A stretch of DNA of 64,000 nt from Sneathiella chungangensis (GCF_009882935.1 NZ_WTVA01000003.1:1-64000); one strand, 5' to 3'. Positions 38,310-48,237 are shown, counted from the first letter of the stretch. A program made the numbers and translations. The notes: generated by a model not told the origin, from the sequence alone.

Positions 38310-39482
38310 TTAAAGCTCGCGTAACACCTCGATAAGCCGATCGATTTCTTCTTCCGTATTATAGTAATGAAATGAAGCTCTTATCATTTCATCTATACCT
38401 CGTTTCTCAAGATCGAAACGGGTGCTGGAGAGGCTGGTGATGGAGACATTGATATTCTTCCCGGCGAGAGCGGCCTTGACGGCGTCGGCTGGCATATCCT
38501 CATGTTCAAAGGTGACAATCCCGCCCTTCTTCTCGCCGATATCCTGAACGGTAATTTTCGGCAGCGCCGATAATTTCTCCCGCGCCGTTGCCGCAAGCGC
38601 GCAAAGCCGGGCCGAGGTCTCCTCAATGCCGAGGGCCAGCAGATAATCGACGGCAGCGCCAAGGCCGATGACGGCGGCGACATTGAACTCCCAGTTTTCG
38701 AACCGGCGGGCATCGGCTCGCATCTCATAGCCGTCCACCGACGTCCATTCCGCGCCATGCATATCGAGGAAGGGCGGCTCCAACTTATCCATGAAGCCTT
38801 TGCGGACATAGAGGAAACCTGTGCCGCGCGGGCCGCGGAGATATTTCCGCCCCGTGACCGAGAGCATATCGCAGCCGATAGTCTCGACATCGACCGGGAT
38901 CTGCCCGACCGCCTGGCAGGCATCCAGCAGATAGGGGATGCCATGTCGTCTCGCGACGGCGCCGATTTCCGCCGCCGGATTGATGAGCCCGCCGTTGGTC
39001 GGGATATGGGTGGCGGAGATGAGCTTGACCCGATCGTCGATCATTTTTTCAAGCGCGTTTACATCCATCTGGCCGCTGTTATCGCTCGGTACGAAATCGA
39101 TCTTGACCCCGGTCCGTTTCGCGATCTGCAGGTAATCAATCACATTGGTCGCATATTCGGCCTCGGCCGTCAGGATGCGGTCGCCGGGCTTGAAGGACAG
39201 GCCGTAGAAGGCCATCTGCCAGCCGACGGTGGCGTTCTCAACCAGCGCAATTTCGCTGCGATCGCAGTTGATCAGCTCGGCGATGGCGTCATAGGTTCGT
39301 TCGAACGCGGCCTCTGCGCGGGCCTGCGACTCGTAGCCACCGATAGCGAGTTCCAGATCGAGATGGTCTTTAACCGCGTCATAGACGGGGAGCGGTATCA
39401 GCGCCGCGCCCGCGTTATTGAAATGAATACGGTTTTCTACGCCCGGCGTCTCCCGCCGGAGTTTGTCGATATCTAGGGTCAT
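38310..39482 (-). CDS. aminotransferase class V-fold PLP-dependent enzyme (A)
   Basis: 390-residue fold-type I PLP enzyme of the class V group (cysteine desulfurase / isopenicillin-N epimerase / EgtE-like). LLDACQAVGQIPVDV holds the cofactor aspartate, and VTGRKYLRGPRGTGFLYV holds the Schiff-base lysine. No catalytic-cysteine loop like that of NifS/IscS is evident; the substrate is unknown. First-starting gene at 39482 lies 12 bases after the aldo/keto reductase, in a leftward three-gene run. Confidence 0.78.
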   Translation of the reverse strand: MTLDIDKLRRETPGVENRIHFNNAGAALIPLPVYDAVKDHLDLELAIGGYESQARAEAAFERTYDAIAELINCDRSEIALVENATVGWQMAFYGLSFKPGDRILTAEAEYATNVIDYLQIAKRTGVKIDFVPSDNSGQMDVNALEKMIDDRVKLISATHIPTNGGLINPAAEIGAVARRHGIPYLLDACQAVGQIPVDVETIGCDMLSVTGRKYLRGPRGTGFLYVRKGFMDKLEPPFLDMHGAEWTSVDGYEMRADARRFENWEFNVAAVIGLGAAVDYLLALGIEETSARLCALAATAREKLSALPKITVQDIGEKKGGIVTFEHEDMPADAVKAALAGKNINVSITSLSSTRFDLEKRGIDEMIRASFHYYNTEEEIDRLIEVLREL

Positions 39483-39494
39483 GGAAATTCCTAA

Positions 39495-40478
39495 TTAAAT
39501 ATGGCCAGCGACGGCGTGCGGAACATAGGCTTCGTCAAGACGGGCCAGTTCGTCCAGCTCAAGCGAGATATCGAGGGCGGCAACGGCCTCCTCCAGCTGG
39601 TACATCTTGCTCGCGCCGACAATCGGCGCAGTGACGGTGGGGCTGTGATGGACCCAGGCAAGCGCGATCTGCGCCGGGGTGACCCCGCGCGCCTTTGCGA
39701 TATCCTGCACAATGGCAAGAATCTCATAATCCGCGTCCTGACCGATCCGCAAGGCCTTGATCACCGTATCGGTGCGGGAGCGGGTGGTTTCCCCATCCGC
39801 GCCCTTCTTCTTGTTCCCGGCAAGAAAGCCGCGGGCGAGGGGGGACCAGGGGATAACACCGATGCCCTGATCTTCGCAAAGGGGCAGCATCTCGCGCTCC
39901 TCCTCCCGATAGACGAGGTTATAGACATTCTGCATCGAGACGAAGCGGGCCCAGCCGTTTTTCTCCGATATGGAGAGCGCCTTCATGAATTGCCAGGCGA
40001 ACATGGAGGAGGCGCCGATATAGCGGGCCTTGCCGGCACGCACGACGTCATTCAGGGCCTCCAACGTTTCCTCGATCGGGGTGTCGTAGTCCCAGCGATG
40101 GATCTGGTAAAGATCGACATAGTCCGTGCCGAGACGGCGAAGCGAGTCGTCAATGCCATGCATGATATGCTTGCGCGAGAGCCCGCCCGAGAGCGGGTTG
40201 TCGCTCATCCGGTTAAAGACCTTGGTGGCGATGACGATCTCGTCGCGCTTGGCGAAATCTTTCAGCGCGCGACCGACGATTTCTTCTGATACACCAAGGG
40301 AATACATATCGGCGGTATCGAAGAAATTGATGCCAAGCTCCAGCGCGCGCTTGATGAAGGGGCGGCTTTCGTCTTCGGGCAGCACCCAGTCCCGCCAGTT
40401 CGGATCACCATAGGTCATGGTGCCGAGACAGAGTTCGCTCACTTTCAGGCCGGTGGTGCCGAGGCGTTTCAGTTTCAT
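39495..40478 (-). CDS. aldo/keto reductase
   Basis: 327-residue NADPH-dependent oxidoreductase of the AKR superfamily, YghZ/Tas-like branch. The catalytic tetrad region is visible: FDTADMYSLGVSEEIVG with D and Y, a lysine in VIATKVF, and histidine in YQIHRWD. GWARFVSMQNVYNL and IPWSPLARGFLAG are the typical later blocks. It lies nine bases after class V enzyme B and 12 bases before enzyme A, suggesting one metabolic unit. Confidence 0.86.
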   Translation of the reverse strand: MKLKRLGTTGLKVSELCLGTMTYGDPNWRDWVLPEDESRPFIKRALELGINFFDTADMYSLGVSEEIVGRALKDFAKRDEIVIATKVFNRMSDNPLSGGLSRKHIMHGIDDSLRRLGTDYVDLYQIHRWDYDTPIEETLEALNDVVRAGKARYIGASSMFAWQFMKALSISEKNGWARFVSMQNVYNLVYREEEREMLPLCEDQGIGVIPWSPLARGFLAGNKKKGADGETTRSRTDTVIKALRIGQDADYEILAIVQDIAKARGVTPAQIALAWVHHSPTVTAPIVGASKMYQLEEAVAALDISLELDELARLDEAYVPHAVAGHI

Positions 40479-40487
40479 TATTCCCCC

Positions 40488-41621
40488 CTACAGGATTTTT
40501 TCCAGCGCCGTCAGCAGTCTATCGCTATCCGCCTCGTTGTTAAAGAGGTGAGGCGTAATCCGCATGCTGGACCCGCGAACTGAAACATAAATATTCTCCT
40601 TCAGCAGGGTTTCAAGAATATTTTTGGGCAAGCCGCCCGCCCGCCGGAGCCCGAGAAAATGTCCGGCGCGCAAATGTTCGGGAAGGGAGGTTAGCCCGAG
40701 CCTCTCGCATCGCGCGGTAATATCGCGTGTTTTATGGGTCAATGTTTCCTGGATATTGGCGATGCCCCACTCAAGAAGCTGTTCCAGCGCGGCGACGGCG
40801 ACCGGCATCAGGGCAAAATTCGCCCGCTCCCCCATATCGTAGCGGCGCGCGCCCGCCTGGTAGTCCGAGCGGTAATCGACAAGGCCCGCGAAATTCTCCG
40901 ATCCGCCCCGGTTGAGCCAGTTATACTCCAGTGGTTCGCCTTCATGGAATTCCGGCGCCACATACATAAAGCCGAGACTATAGGGCCCGAGCAGCCATTT
41001 ATAGCAAGCCGTCACCAGAAAGTCCGGTTTGACCCGTTCAAGATCAAGCGGCATTGCGCCGATTGACTGGGTGACATCAAGAACAAGCTTCGCCCCGTTC
41101 GCGCGCAATTTCTCGCCAATCGCCACAAGATCGAGGATTGCGCCATCCGTCCAGTGATTATGGGGCAGGGCGGCGATGGCGACGTTCGCATCAATGGCGG
41201 CAAGGACGGCGCTCGTCCAGTCGAAATCGGTCGGCGTCGGGACGGTGGTGATTTCGGCGCCCGTTTCCTGCGCGCGTTCCTGCCAGCAATAAACGTTGGA
41301 GGGGAACTGCTCGTCAAGCAGGAGGATCTTGTCGCCGGCCTTGAGCGGGAGGTTCCGGGCGGCAATGGCGGTCCCGTAGGAGGCACTTGGCGTTATCGCG
41401 ATATTGTCCGCGTCCGTGCCGATCAGCCTCGCGAAAAGCGAACGGGCCTTTTCCGATTCGATGAAGAAATCCACCGGCGCAACCGTCCAGGGCAGGGACT
41501 TGCGATCGATGCCCATATGCCCGGCGGCGCGCGCGGCCGTGGTCAGCGGGCCCATATAACCGCAGTTGAAATAGGCGATTGTCTCCGGAATATCGAAAAG
41601 GTGGCGTTGGCTGGGGATCAT
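40488..41621 (-). CDS. aminotransferase class V-fold PLP-dependent enzyme (B)
   Basis: 377-residue class V PLP enzyme, only distantly like enzyme A. The start at 41621 follows GAGGG and gives IPSQRHLFDIPETIAYFNCG; the longer in-frame reading upstream is Cys-rich and unlike the family. The cofactor aspartate is in LVLDVTQSIGAMPLDL and the lysine in TACYKWLLGPYSLGFMYV, as in selenocysteine lyase/isopenicillin-epimerase-like proteins. Function not known. First gene of the B-AKR-A run. Confidence 0.75.
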   Translation of the reverse strand: MIPSQRHLFDIPETIAYFNCGYMGPLTTAARAAGHMGIDRKSLPWTVAPVDFFIESEKARSLFARLIGTDADNIAITPSASYGTAIAARNLPLKAGDKILLLDEQFPSNVYCWQERAQETGAEITTVPTPTDFDWTSAVLAAIDANVAIAALPHNHWTDGAILDLVAIGEKLRANGAKLVLDVTQSIGAMPLDLERVKPDFLVTACYKWLLGPYSLGFMYVAPEFHEGEPLEYNWLNRGGSENFAGLVDYRSDYQAGARRYDMGERANFALMPVAVAALEQLLEWGIANIQETLTHKTRDITARCERLGLTSLPEHLRAGHFLGLRRAGGLPKNILETLLKENIYVSVRGSSMRITPHLFNNEADSDRLLTALEKIL

Positions 41622-41791
41622 GAACAGGCCCTCGGGATTTAGAATGCACCCCGCATTTTCCCAATCCCCACCCCCTTTGACCAGCCCTTTATTGTCACAG
41701 CGACAATTCCGCTGGATTGCGGCTTTTCTCCCGGCCATGACGATAAGGGTATGTCTTGCGTTACTATCATGAATTGAGGATAGTTGTATGC

Positions 41792-42427
41792 ATGGAAGAT
41801 GAGGAATACAGCAAGGCAGTTTTTTATACGCGGCTTTTTGCATTTATAGCGTTGATGATCCTTTTCGGATTTATTTGCCGTCAGCTTTTAAAAGATATCT
41901 ATCTTTGGGTAATAGCTTTAAAGGAAGGACCCGCGACTTTTATTGTGGGAGTTATAGGTTTTGGGGGGCTAATAGGAACAACATTCTATAACGGTTTTGT
42001 TCAACGCAAACTCCAAGAAAATGAAAAAATTATTCAAGCAAGAAACAACGCAGTCATATTGGATTCCGAATCAATTTAAAGGTTAGCAGGAACAAAATCA
42101 TTTTTAGAGGATATTAAAAAAATCGAGCTAAACAAGTTAGCTACTAATGGACCTGGTTCCATTCGACTTCACAGTGATATCTTTGTGAAATTTTCTTGCG
42201 TAACCGATCCGAAATATTTGGCAGGTCTCTCTCTAGATACTGTGAGACAGACTTATTTAGTAACTAAATCAATTTCCACTCTGGAGACAGTTTCTGGGGT
42301 ACTCGTTGGTGAAAACTGCACGGATCGCAATGAAGTTCGGAAGCTTTTTATTGAACAGGCTGAACGCGTCATTTCTCGATTTGAAGAACTTTTGAGTATG
42401 TTACATAAAGATTTTGATTTGTATTAA
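41792..42427 (+). pseudogene. AT-rich membrane-protein gene split by an in-frame stop
   Basis: One reading frame is open from the ATG at 41792 to 42427 except for a TAA at 42077-42079. The first part (96 residues) has two membrane helices (FAFIALMILFGFICRQLL and IVGVIGFGGLIGTTFY) and the start of a soluble helix (QRKLQENEKIIQARN). The frame continues without another stop through the next 35 codons and the rest of the second part, ending in ISRFEELLSMLHKDFDLY. Base use is far more AT-rich than any neighbour, suggesting acquired DNA. I do not recognise the family. A sequencing error at the TAA cannot be excluded. Confidence 0.6.
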
Positions 42428-42542
42428 AACCATCGATTCTGTCTCTTCTGGAAAACTGGCGGTCGGTTTGGGAATATTTTCGCGACCTACAGACCTGCCC
42501 GCCGCGATAATCCGGCAAATTGTCGCAGTGCAAAAATTCCCG

Positions 42543-42571
42543 TTGACATCGTCCTCGATTTTTTGTCTATG
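42543..42571 (+). promoter_or_regulatory. serC: sigma-70 promoter of serC-serA
   Basis: TTGACA (42543-42548) and TCTATG (42566-42571) are exactly 17 bases apart; transcription should start near 42578, at the front of the leader hairpin. Confidence 0.6.
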
Positions 42572-42574
42572 AAC

Positions 42575-42627
42575 GGCGGGCCACATCCCCCCACCGGGAT
42601 GCTCTAGACTGGAAGGTTTAGTTTATT
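42575..42627 (+). ncRNA. serC leader RNA motif
   Basis: The short leader before serC holds CATCCC-CCCACC-GGGATG, a perfect six-pair hairpin, followed by CTCTAGACTGGAAGG next to the start codon. A conserved serC RNA motif of this kind is known upstream of alphaproteobacterial serC-serA operons, thought to act in cis; its ligand, if any, is unknown. Assignment rests on position and hairpin only. Confidence 0.6.
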
Positions 42628-43797
42628 ATGACAGTACAAATGCGTCCGGAGAGACGCCCTAACTCTCCCTTGTTTTCATCCGGCCCTTGCGCGAAGCGCC
42701 CCGGATGGTCCCTTAAAAATCTTGAAAATGCGTTTCTCGGCCGGTCCCATCGTGCCGGCGAGGGCAAGGCCAGATTGAAGGCCGTGATCGATCAGCATCG
42801 TGCTCTGCTTGGCATTCCCGATGGCTACAAGATCGGCATCGTGCCCGGCTCCGACACCGGCGCCGTGGAAATGGCGCTCTGGTCGATGCTGGGCGCGCGT
42901 CCCGTCACCATGCTCGCCTGGGAAAGCTTCGGCTCCGGCTGGGCGACTGACGTGGTCAAGCAACTCAAGCTGAAAGATGCCGAGGTGATCACCGCCGGAT
43001 ATGGCGAGATCCCGAACCTCGCCGCCACCGACTGGAGCCGCGACGTCGTCTTCACCTGGAACGGCACTACCTCCGGCGTCCGCGTTCCCAATGGCGACTG
43101 GATTTCCGAGACCCGCGAAGGCCTCGCGATCTGCGATGCGACCTCCGCCGTGTTCGCCATGGAACTCCCATGGGAGAAACTCGATGTGGTCACCTGGTCC
43201 TGGCAGAAAGTGCTGGGCGGGGAGGCGGCCCACGGTATGCTGGTTTTAAGCCCGCGCGCGGTCGAACGGCTGGAAAATTACACACCGGCCTGGCCGCTCC
43301 CGAAAGTTTTCCGCATGACCAAGGGCGGCAAGCTGATTGACGGCATCTTCAAGGGGGAGACCATCAACACCCCCTCCATGCTCGCGGTTGAGGATGCGCT
43401 GGACGCGCTCCAATGGGTCGAGAGCATCGGCGGCGTCAAAGCGACGATCGCCCGCACGGATGCCAATGCGAAGGTGATTTCCGACTGGGTCGCGAAAACC
43501 GGCTGGGTCGATTATCTAGCAAGCGATCCGGCGATCCGTTCCACCACCTCGGTCTGTCTCAAGATCACCGACGACTGGTTTACCGCACTTTCCGAAGAGG
43601 ATCAGCCGAAAGCGGCGAAACAGCTTGTTGCGATCCTTGAGAAAGAGGGCGCGGCGCTCGATATCGGGCATTACCGGGACGCACCGGCAGGTCTTCGGAT
43701 CTGGGCGGGCGCAACGGTGGAAACCGCCGATCTTGAAGCCCTGATGCCCTGGCTCGACTGGGGTTACGCGACGCTTAAAAACACATTCCAGAAATAA
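42628..43797 (+). CDS. serC: phosphoserine transaminase
   Basis: 389-residue class V aminotransferase turning 3-phosphohydroxypyruvate into phosphoserine. The Schiff-base lysine is in [15 protein letters not shown]. Other family blocks are [12 protein letters not shown] and [16 protein letters not shown] near the N-terminus, of the alphaproteobacterial/archaeal SerC type rather than the E. coli type. Followed by serA after 22 bases; the two make up steps one and two of serine synthesis. Confidence 0.94.
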   Translation: MTVQMRPERRPNSPLFSSGPCAKRPGWSLKNLENAFLGRSHRAGEGKARLKAVIDQHRALLGIPDGYKIGIVPGSDTGAVEMALWSMLGARPVTMLAWESFGSGWATDVVKQLKLKDAEVITAGYGEIPNLAATDWSRDVVFTWNGTTSGVRVPNGDWISETREGLAICDATSAVFAMELPWEKLDVVTWSWQKVLGGEAAHGMLVLSPRAVERLENYTPAWPLPKVFRMTKGGKLIDGIFKGETINTPSMLAVEDALDALQWVESIGGVKATIARTDANAKVISDWVAKTGWVDYLASDPAIRSTTSVCLKITDDWFTALSEEDQPKAAKQLVAILEKEGAALDIGHYRDAPAGLRIWAGATVETADLEALMPWLDWGYATLKNTFQK

Positions 43798-43819
43798 TCC
43801 TGAACAAAGGATCGATACA

Positions 43820-45397
43820 ATGGTCAAAGTCCTTATCTCTGACAAGATGAGCCCTCGCGCCGTGGAAATTTTCCGCGAACGGGGCGTAGAAGTAGACGAA
43901 AAACCCGGCATGACGCCGGAAGAGCTGAAAGCCTGCATCGGCGACTATGATGGTCTCGCCATCCGGTCCGCCACCAAGGCGACCGCCGAGATAATCAAAG
44001 CGGCCAAAAACCTCAAAGTCATCGGCCGTGCCGGGATTGGCGTGGATAACGTCGATATTCCCTCGGCGACGGCCGCGGGTATCTGCGTGATGAACACGCC
44101 GTTCGGCAATGCCATCACCACCGCCGAGCATGCCATCGCCATGATGTTCGCACTCTCGCGGCATATCCCGGCGGCCAATGCCTCCACCCAGGCCGGCAAA
44201 TGGGAGAAGTCCAAATTCATGGGCGTTGAGCTCTATGGCAAGACGCTTGGCGTGATCGGCTGCGGCAATATCGGCTCTATCGTCGCGGATCGCGCCGTCG
44301 GGCTCAAGATGAAGGTCGTTGCCTATGATCCCTTCCTTTCGCCGGAACGGGCGACGGAAATCGGTGTCGAGAAGCTGGAGCTTTACGAGCTCTTCGCCCG
44401 CGCCGACTATGTTTCGCTGCATACGCCGATCACCGACAGCACCCGCAATATCATCAATGCGAAGAATATCGCCAAGATGAAAGAGGGTGTGCGCATCATC
44501 AACTGCGCGCGCGGCGGTCTTGTTGTCGAGGCGGACCTGAAAGCGGCGCTGGAATCGGGCCATGTCGCGGGGGCGGCGCTCGACGTTTATGCGGTTGAAC
44601 CGGCCAAGGAGAATATCCTGTTCGGTATGGATAATGTGGTGACGACGCCGCATCTTGGCGCCTCAACCGACGAGGCCCAGGTCAATGTCGCGATCCAGGT
44701 CGCCGAGCAGATGTCCGACTATCTCCTGCTCGGGTCCGTCACCAACGCCCTCAACATGCCGTCGGTCTCGGCGGAGGAGGCGCCAAAGCTGAAACCCTAT
44801 ATGCAGCTTGCGGCTCAACTCGGCGGCTTTGCCGGACAGGTGACCGAGAGCGGTATCAAGAGCGTGCGTATTGAATATGAAGGCGCGGCGGCGGGCCTGA
44901 ACACCAAGCCGCTCACCTCGATTATCATCCAGGGCCTGCTTGCGCCCCTGATGGACAGCATCAACATGGTCAATGCACCGGTGGTTGCCAAGGAACGCGG
45001 TATTGACGTCACCGAGAGCTATAACGACCGCGAGGAGGACTACCAAACCCTCATCCGCCTCTCGATCACGACGGAGCACCAGACCCGCGCCATCGCCGGC
45101 ACGCTCTTCGGTGATAACCGGCCGCGCATCGTCAATATCAAGGGCATCAACATGGAGGCCGAACTTGGCGAACATATGCTCTATGTCACCAACCAGGACA
45201 AGCCGGGCTTTATCGGTGCGCTGGGCTCGGTGCTGGGCGACGCGGGCGTCAATATCGCGACCTTCCATCTCGGCCGCCACAAGCTGGAAGGTGAGGCCAT
45301 CGCCCTGATCGAGATAGATTCGGAACTGTCGCCGGCGACAGTCGAGGCCGTGCGGCAGCTGCCCCATGTGGCGCAGGTCAAGCCCCTCAAATTCTAG
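43820..45397 (+). CDS. serA: D-3-phosphoglycerate dehydrogenase
   Basis: 525-residue long-form SerA, first enzyme of serine synthesis. The substrate domain has GRAGIGVDNVDIPSATAAGI; the NAD loop is GVIGCGNIGSIVADRA; catalytic histidine lies in TTPHLGASTDEAQ. An intervening allosteric domain (about 320-450) and a C-terminal ACT domain (HMLYVTNQDKPGFIGALGSV) suggest feedback control by serine. A terminator follows. Confidence 0.96.
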   Translation: MVKVLISDKMSPRAVEIFRERGVEVDEKPGMTPEELKACIGDYDGLAIRSATKATAEIIKAAKNLKVIGRAGIGVDNVDIPSATAAGICVMNTPFGNAITTAEHAIAMMFALSRHIPAANASTQAGKWEKSKFMGVELYGKTLGVIGCGNIGSIVADRAVGLKMKVVAYDPFLSPERATEIGVEKLELYELFARADYVSLHTPITDSTRNIINAKNIAKMKEGVRIINCARGGLVVEADLKAALESGHVAGAALDVYAVEPAKENILFGMDNVVTTPHLGASTDEAQVNVAIQVAEQMSDYLLLGSVTNALNMPSVSAEEAPKLKPYMQLAAQLGGFAGQVTESGIKSVRIEYEGAAAGLNTKPLTSIIIQGLLAPLMDSINMVNAPVVAKERGIDVTESYNDREEDYQTLIRLSITTEHQTRAIAGTLFGDNRPRIVNIKGINMEAELGEHMLYVTNQDKPGFIGALGSVLGDAGVNIATFHLGRHKLEGEAIALIEIDSELSPATVEAVRQLPHVAQVKPLKF

Positions 45398-45436
45398 GGT
45401 TCTAACACGGAAATCCGCGCCAATTGGCGCCCTTGG

Positions 45437-45466
45437 AAAAGCGGCCGTGAAAATCGGCCGCTTTTT
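45437..45466 (+). terminator. rho-independent terminator after serA
   Basis: GCGGCCG (45441-45447) pairs with CGGCCGC (45455-45461), flanked by AAAA and TTTTT so the stem can extend. It starts 40 bases after the serA stop. Confidence 0.85.
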
Positions 45467-45516
45467 CGTTGTTCTGGTTGGCGGCGGCAAGGAAATATGC
45501 TTTATAGGCCCCCGTT

Positions 45517-46656
45517 ATGAATGACTATTCTGAAAAAGGCCTATTGCCCGCCGGCCTGGCGGATATGCTTCCGCCTGCTGCGGCGCGCGAAGCAAGGATT
45601 AGCCGTACCCTGATGGAAGTGTTTGCGGGCAATGGCTATCAGCAGGTCAAGCCGCCGCTCATCGAATTTGAGGAGCATCTGCTGGAAGGCTCCGGCGCGG
45701 CGCTCGCCTCCAAGATGTTCCGCGTCATGGACCCGGTCTCGCACCGGATGATGGGTATCCGGACCGATATCACGTTGCAGATCGCCCGCGTTGCGACCAC
45801 CCGCATGAAACAGGATCCGCGCCCCTTGCGGCTGTCCTATTCGGGTCAGGTTCTGCGCGTCCATGGCTCCCAGCTCCGCCCCGAACGGCAGTTTGCCCAG
45901 ACCGGCGTCGAGTTGATCGGGCCGGAGGAAACCACGGCGGATGCGGAGTTGATCCTGCTTGCGCGCGAGGCGCTGAACGCGCTTGAGGTTCGGAATTATT
46001 CCATCGACCTGACCCTGCCGACCCTTGTGCCGACCATTTGCGACGGGCTCGGCATCGATCCCGGCGTCGCCGCCTCGGCGCGCGAGGCGCTGGATCACAA
46101 GGACGCGGCGGCACTCGAAAATTATGACACCCCGCTTGCCGATATCCTTATCGCGCTTCTGAAAACCTCCGGTCCGGCGAAGGGCGCGATTGCCGCCCTT
46201 GAAAAGATCGCGCTTCCCGACGCGGCGGCGGCGCAGGTGGCGGCCCTCAAGCAGGTTGTCGCGCAGCTGGAAAAATCCGCACCCGATTTGATGCTGACCA
46301 TCGATCCGGGTGAATTCCGGGGCTTCGAATACCAGACCGGCCTCAGCTTCACCGTGTTCGCACGGGGCGTCCGCGGGGAACTTGGCCGGGGCGGGCGTTA
46401 TCGGCTGATGGACGGTGAACCGGCCTCCGGATTTACGCTCTTTCTCGACAGCCTGATGCGCGCCGTGCCCCGTCGGCCCGCCGATGACCGGCTGTATCTT
46501 CCCTTCGGTACCGAGCTCGAGACTGGCTTTGCGCTCCGTCAGGAAGGCTGGAAGACGGTGGTGGGCCTGTCGGCGGAGGCGGATATCGCGGCGGAAGCGC
46601 GGCGGTTGCAGTGCGGGCAATATCTCGGGCCGGACGGCATCAAGAAACTCTCCTGA
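45517..46656 (+). CDS. hisZ: ATP phosphoribosyltransferase regulatory subunit HisZ
   Basis: 379-residue HisRS-like protein without a tRNA-binding domain. HisZ partners the short-form HisG for the first step of histidine synthesis. Family features are NGYQQVKPPLIEFEEHLLEG, MFRVMDPVSHRMMGIRTDIT (motif 2 region) and EYQTGLSFTVFARG. It lacks the HisRS C-terminal anticodon domain, as expected. hisG is not in the window. It precedes purA by 27 bases. Confidence 0.9.
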   Translation: MNDYSEKGLLPAGLADMLPPAAAREARISRTLMEVFAGNGYQQVKPPLIEFEEHLLEGSGAALASKMFRVMDPVSHRMMGIRTDITLQIARVATTRMKQDPRPLRLSYSGQVLRVHGSQLRPERQFAQTGVELIGPEETTADAELILLAREALNALEVRNYSIDLTLPTLVPTICDGLGIDPGVAASAREALDHKDAAALENYDTPLADILIALLKTSGPAKGAIAALEKIALPDAAAAQVAALKQVVAQLEKSAPDLMLTIDPGEFRGFEYQTGLSFTVFARGVRGELGRGGRYRLMDGEPASGFTLFLDSLMRAVPRRPADDRLYLPFGTELETGFALRQEGWKTVVGLSAEADIAAEARRLQCGQYLGPDGIKKLS

Positions 46657-46683
46657 ACTAAACAGACTTGAGGACAGAGGATT

Positions 46684-47976
46684 ATGGCGAACGTAGCAGT
46701 GGTGGGTTCCCAATGGGGTGACGAGGGCAAGGGCAAGATCGTCGACTGGCTGTCCGAGCGTGCAGACGTCGTCGTGCGCTTTCAGGGCGGACATAACGCC
46801 GGCCATACCCTTGTCGTCGACGGAAAGGTCTATAAACTCAGCCTGCTGCCGTCGGGTATCGTGCGCGGCGGCAAGATTTCGGTCATCGGCAATGGCGTCG
46901 TCGTCGATCCCTGGGCGCTCGTGAAGGAGATCGAGACCGTGCGCGCGCAGGGCGTCACCGTCGATCACACAACCCTCAAGATCGCCGAGAATGCAACCCT
47001 GATCCTGCCGCTTCATGGCGAGCTCGATGCGTTGCGCGAAGATGCCAGCTCCGCCGTCAAGATTGGCACGACGCGCCGTGGCATCGGTCCGGCCTATGAG
47101 GACAAGGCGGCGCGCCGCGCGATCCGCGTCTGCGACCTGACGGATACGGAGCTGTTGAAACGCAAAATCTCGACCCTGCTTGATCACCATAATGCGCTCC
47201 GCAAAGGGCTCAGCGCGCCGCTCGTGGACGGCGACAAGTTACTCGCGCAACTCCTTGAAATTGCACCGAAAGTGCTTGAGTTTTCCGATATCGTCTGGCG
47301 CCGCCTAGACGAGGCGAAAAAGGCCCGCAAGCGCGTCCTTTTCGAAGGCGCGCAAGGGGCGATGCTGGATAACGATCACGGGACCTATCCCTTCGTCACT
47401 TCTTCCAACACCGTTGCCGGGCAGGCGGCGGTTGGCAGTGGCGTCGGTCCGGGTTCTATTAATTTTGTTCTTGGCATCACCAAGGCCTATACGACGCGGG
47501 TCGGTGAGGGGCCGTTCCCGACGGAGCTGTTTGACGAGGTCGGCGAAGGGCTCGGCGCGCGCGGCCGCGAGTTTGGCGTCGTTACCGGGCGCAAGCGCCG
47601 CTGCGGCTGGTTCGATGCGGTGATGGTCCGCCAGACGGTGAAGACCGGCGGGATTACGGGCATTGCGCTGACCAAGCTCGATGTGCTGGACGGCATGGAT
47701 GAGCTGAAAATCTGCGTCGGCTATGAACTGAACGGCAAGAAGATTGATTATTTCCCGTCGAACATGGCGGATCAGGCGGCGGTTAAGCCGATCTATGAAA
47801 CCATGGCCGGTTGGAGCGAGAGCACCTTCGGCGCGCGCAGCTGGGCGGACCTTCCTGCAGAGGCTGTTAAATATATCCGTCATGTCGAGGAACTGATCGA
47901 GGCGCCGGTGGCGCTCCTCTCCACAAGTCCGGAGCGCGAGGATACCATCCTCGTGCGCGACCCGTTCGAGGACTAG
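46684..47976 (+). CDS. purA: adenylosuccinate synthase
   Basis: 430-residue GTP-dependent enzyme joining IMP and aspartate in AMP synthesis. [16 protein letters not shown] at residues 8-23 and the IMP-binding [11 protein letters not shown] are diagnostic; [18 protein letters not shown] and the GTP site TKLDVLDG are intact. Full length. Probably cotranscribed with hisZ. Confidence 0.97.
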   Translation: MANVAVVGSQWGDEGKGKIVDWLSERADVVVRFQGGHNAGHTLVVDGKVYKLSLLPSGIVRGGKISVIGNGVVVDPWALVKEIETVRAQGVTVDHTTLKIAENATLILPLHGELDALREDASSAVKIGTTRRGIGPAYEDKAARRAIRVCDLTDTELLKRKISTLLDHHNALRKGLSAPLVDGDKLLAQLLEIAPKVLEFSDIVWRRLDEAKKARKRVLFEGAQGAMLDNDHGTYPFVTSSNTVAGQAAVGSGVGPGSINFVLGITKAYTTRVGEGPFPTELFDEVGEGLGARGREFGVVTGRKRRCGWFDAVMVRQTVKTGGITGIALTKLDVLDGMDELKICVGYELNGKKIDYFPSNMADQAAVKPIYETMAGWSESTFGARSWADLPAEAVKYIRHVEELIEAPVALLSTSPEREDTILVRDPFED

Positions 47977-48164
47977 AACTGCACCTCTGACGCCGGGCGG
48001 CGTGCTTTGCGGCCCGGCATGGCCCTGCCGGTCTCCTCTCATACCAAAAACGTCCGGAAATAGGGCCGGTCCCGCCGCCGCCGGGCTGGTTCTCGCGACG
48101 ACCGTGATATGGCTGCTTGCAGCGCGGAAACCTGCGGTGCCGACATGCCGAAAATGGTCATAAT

Positions 48165-48180
48165 TTAACCCCATCTTAAC
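48165..48180. promoter_or_regulatory. CtrA-type binding box upstream of the pseudokinase gene
   Basis: TTAA (48165-48168), seven bases, TTAAC (48176-48180): a perfect match to the alphaproteobacterial CtrA consensus TTAA-N7-TTAAC. It lies 57 bases before the start codon, in the expected promoter zone. Confidence 0.6.
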
Positions 48181-48237
48181 GCTGATTTGCGACATTCAGT
48201 CATTGAATTAGACGGGAAAGACTGAAGTCGGGCACAT

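Noticed and set aside
45541-47190. 549-codon leftward open frame
   Set aside because: Antisense to hisZ and purA, with composition typical of a shadow frame.
47992-48018. terminator after purA
   Set aside because: GCCGGGC and GCCCGGC can pair, but no T-run follows and the stem contains a mismatch, so I leave it unassigned.
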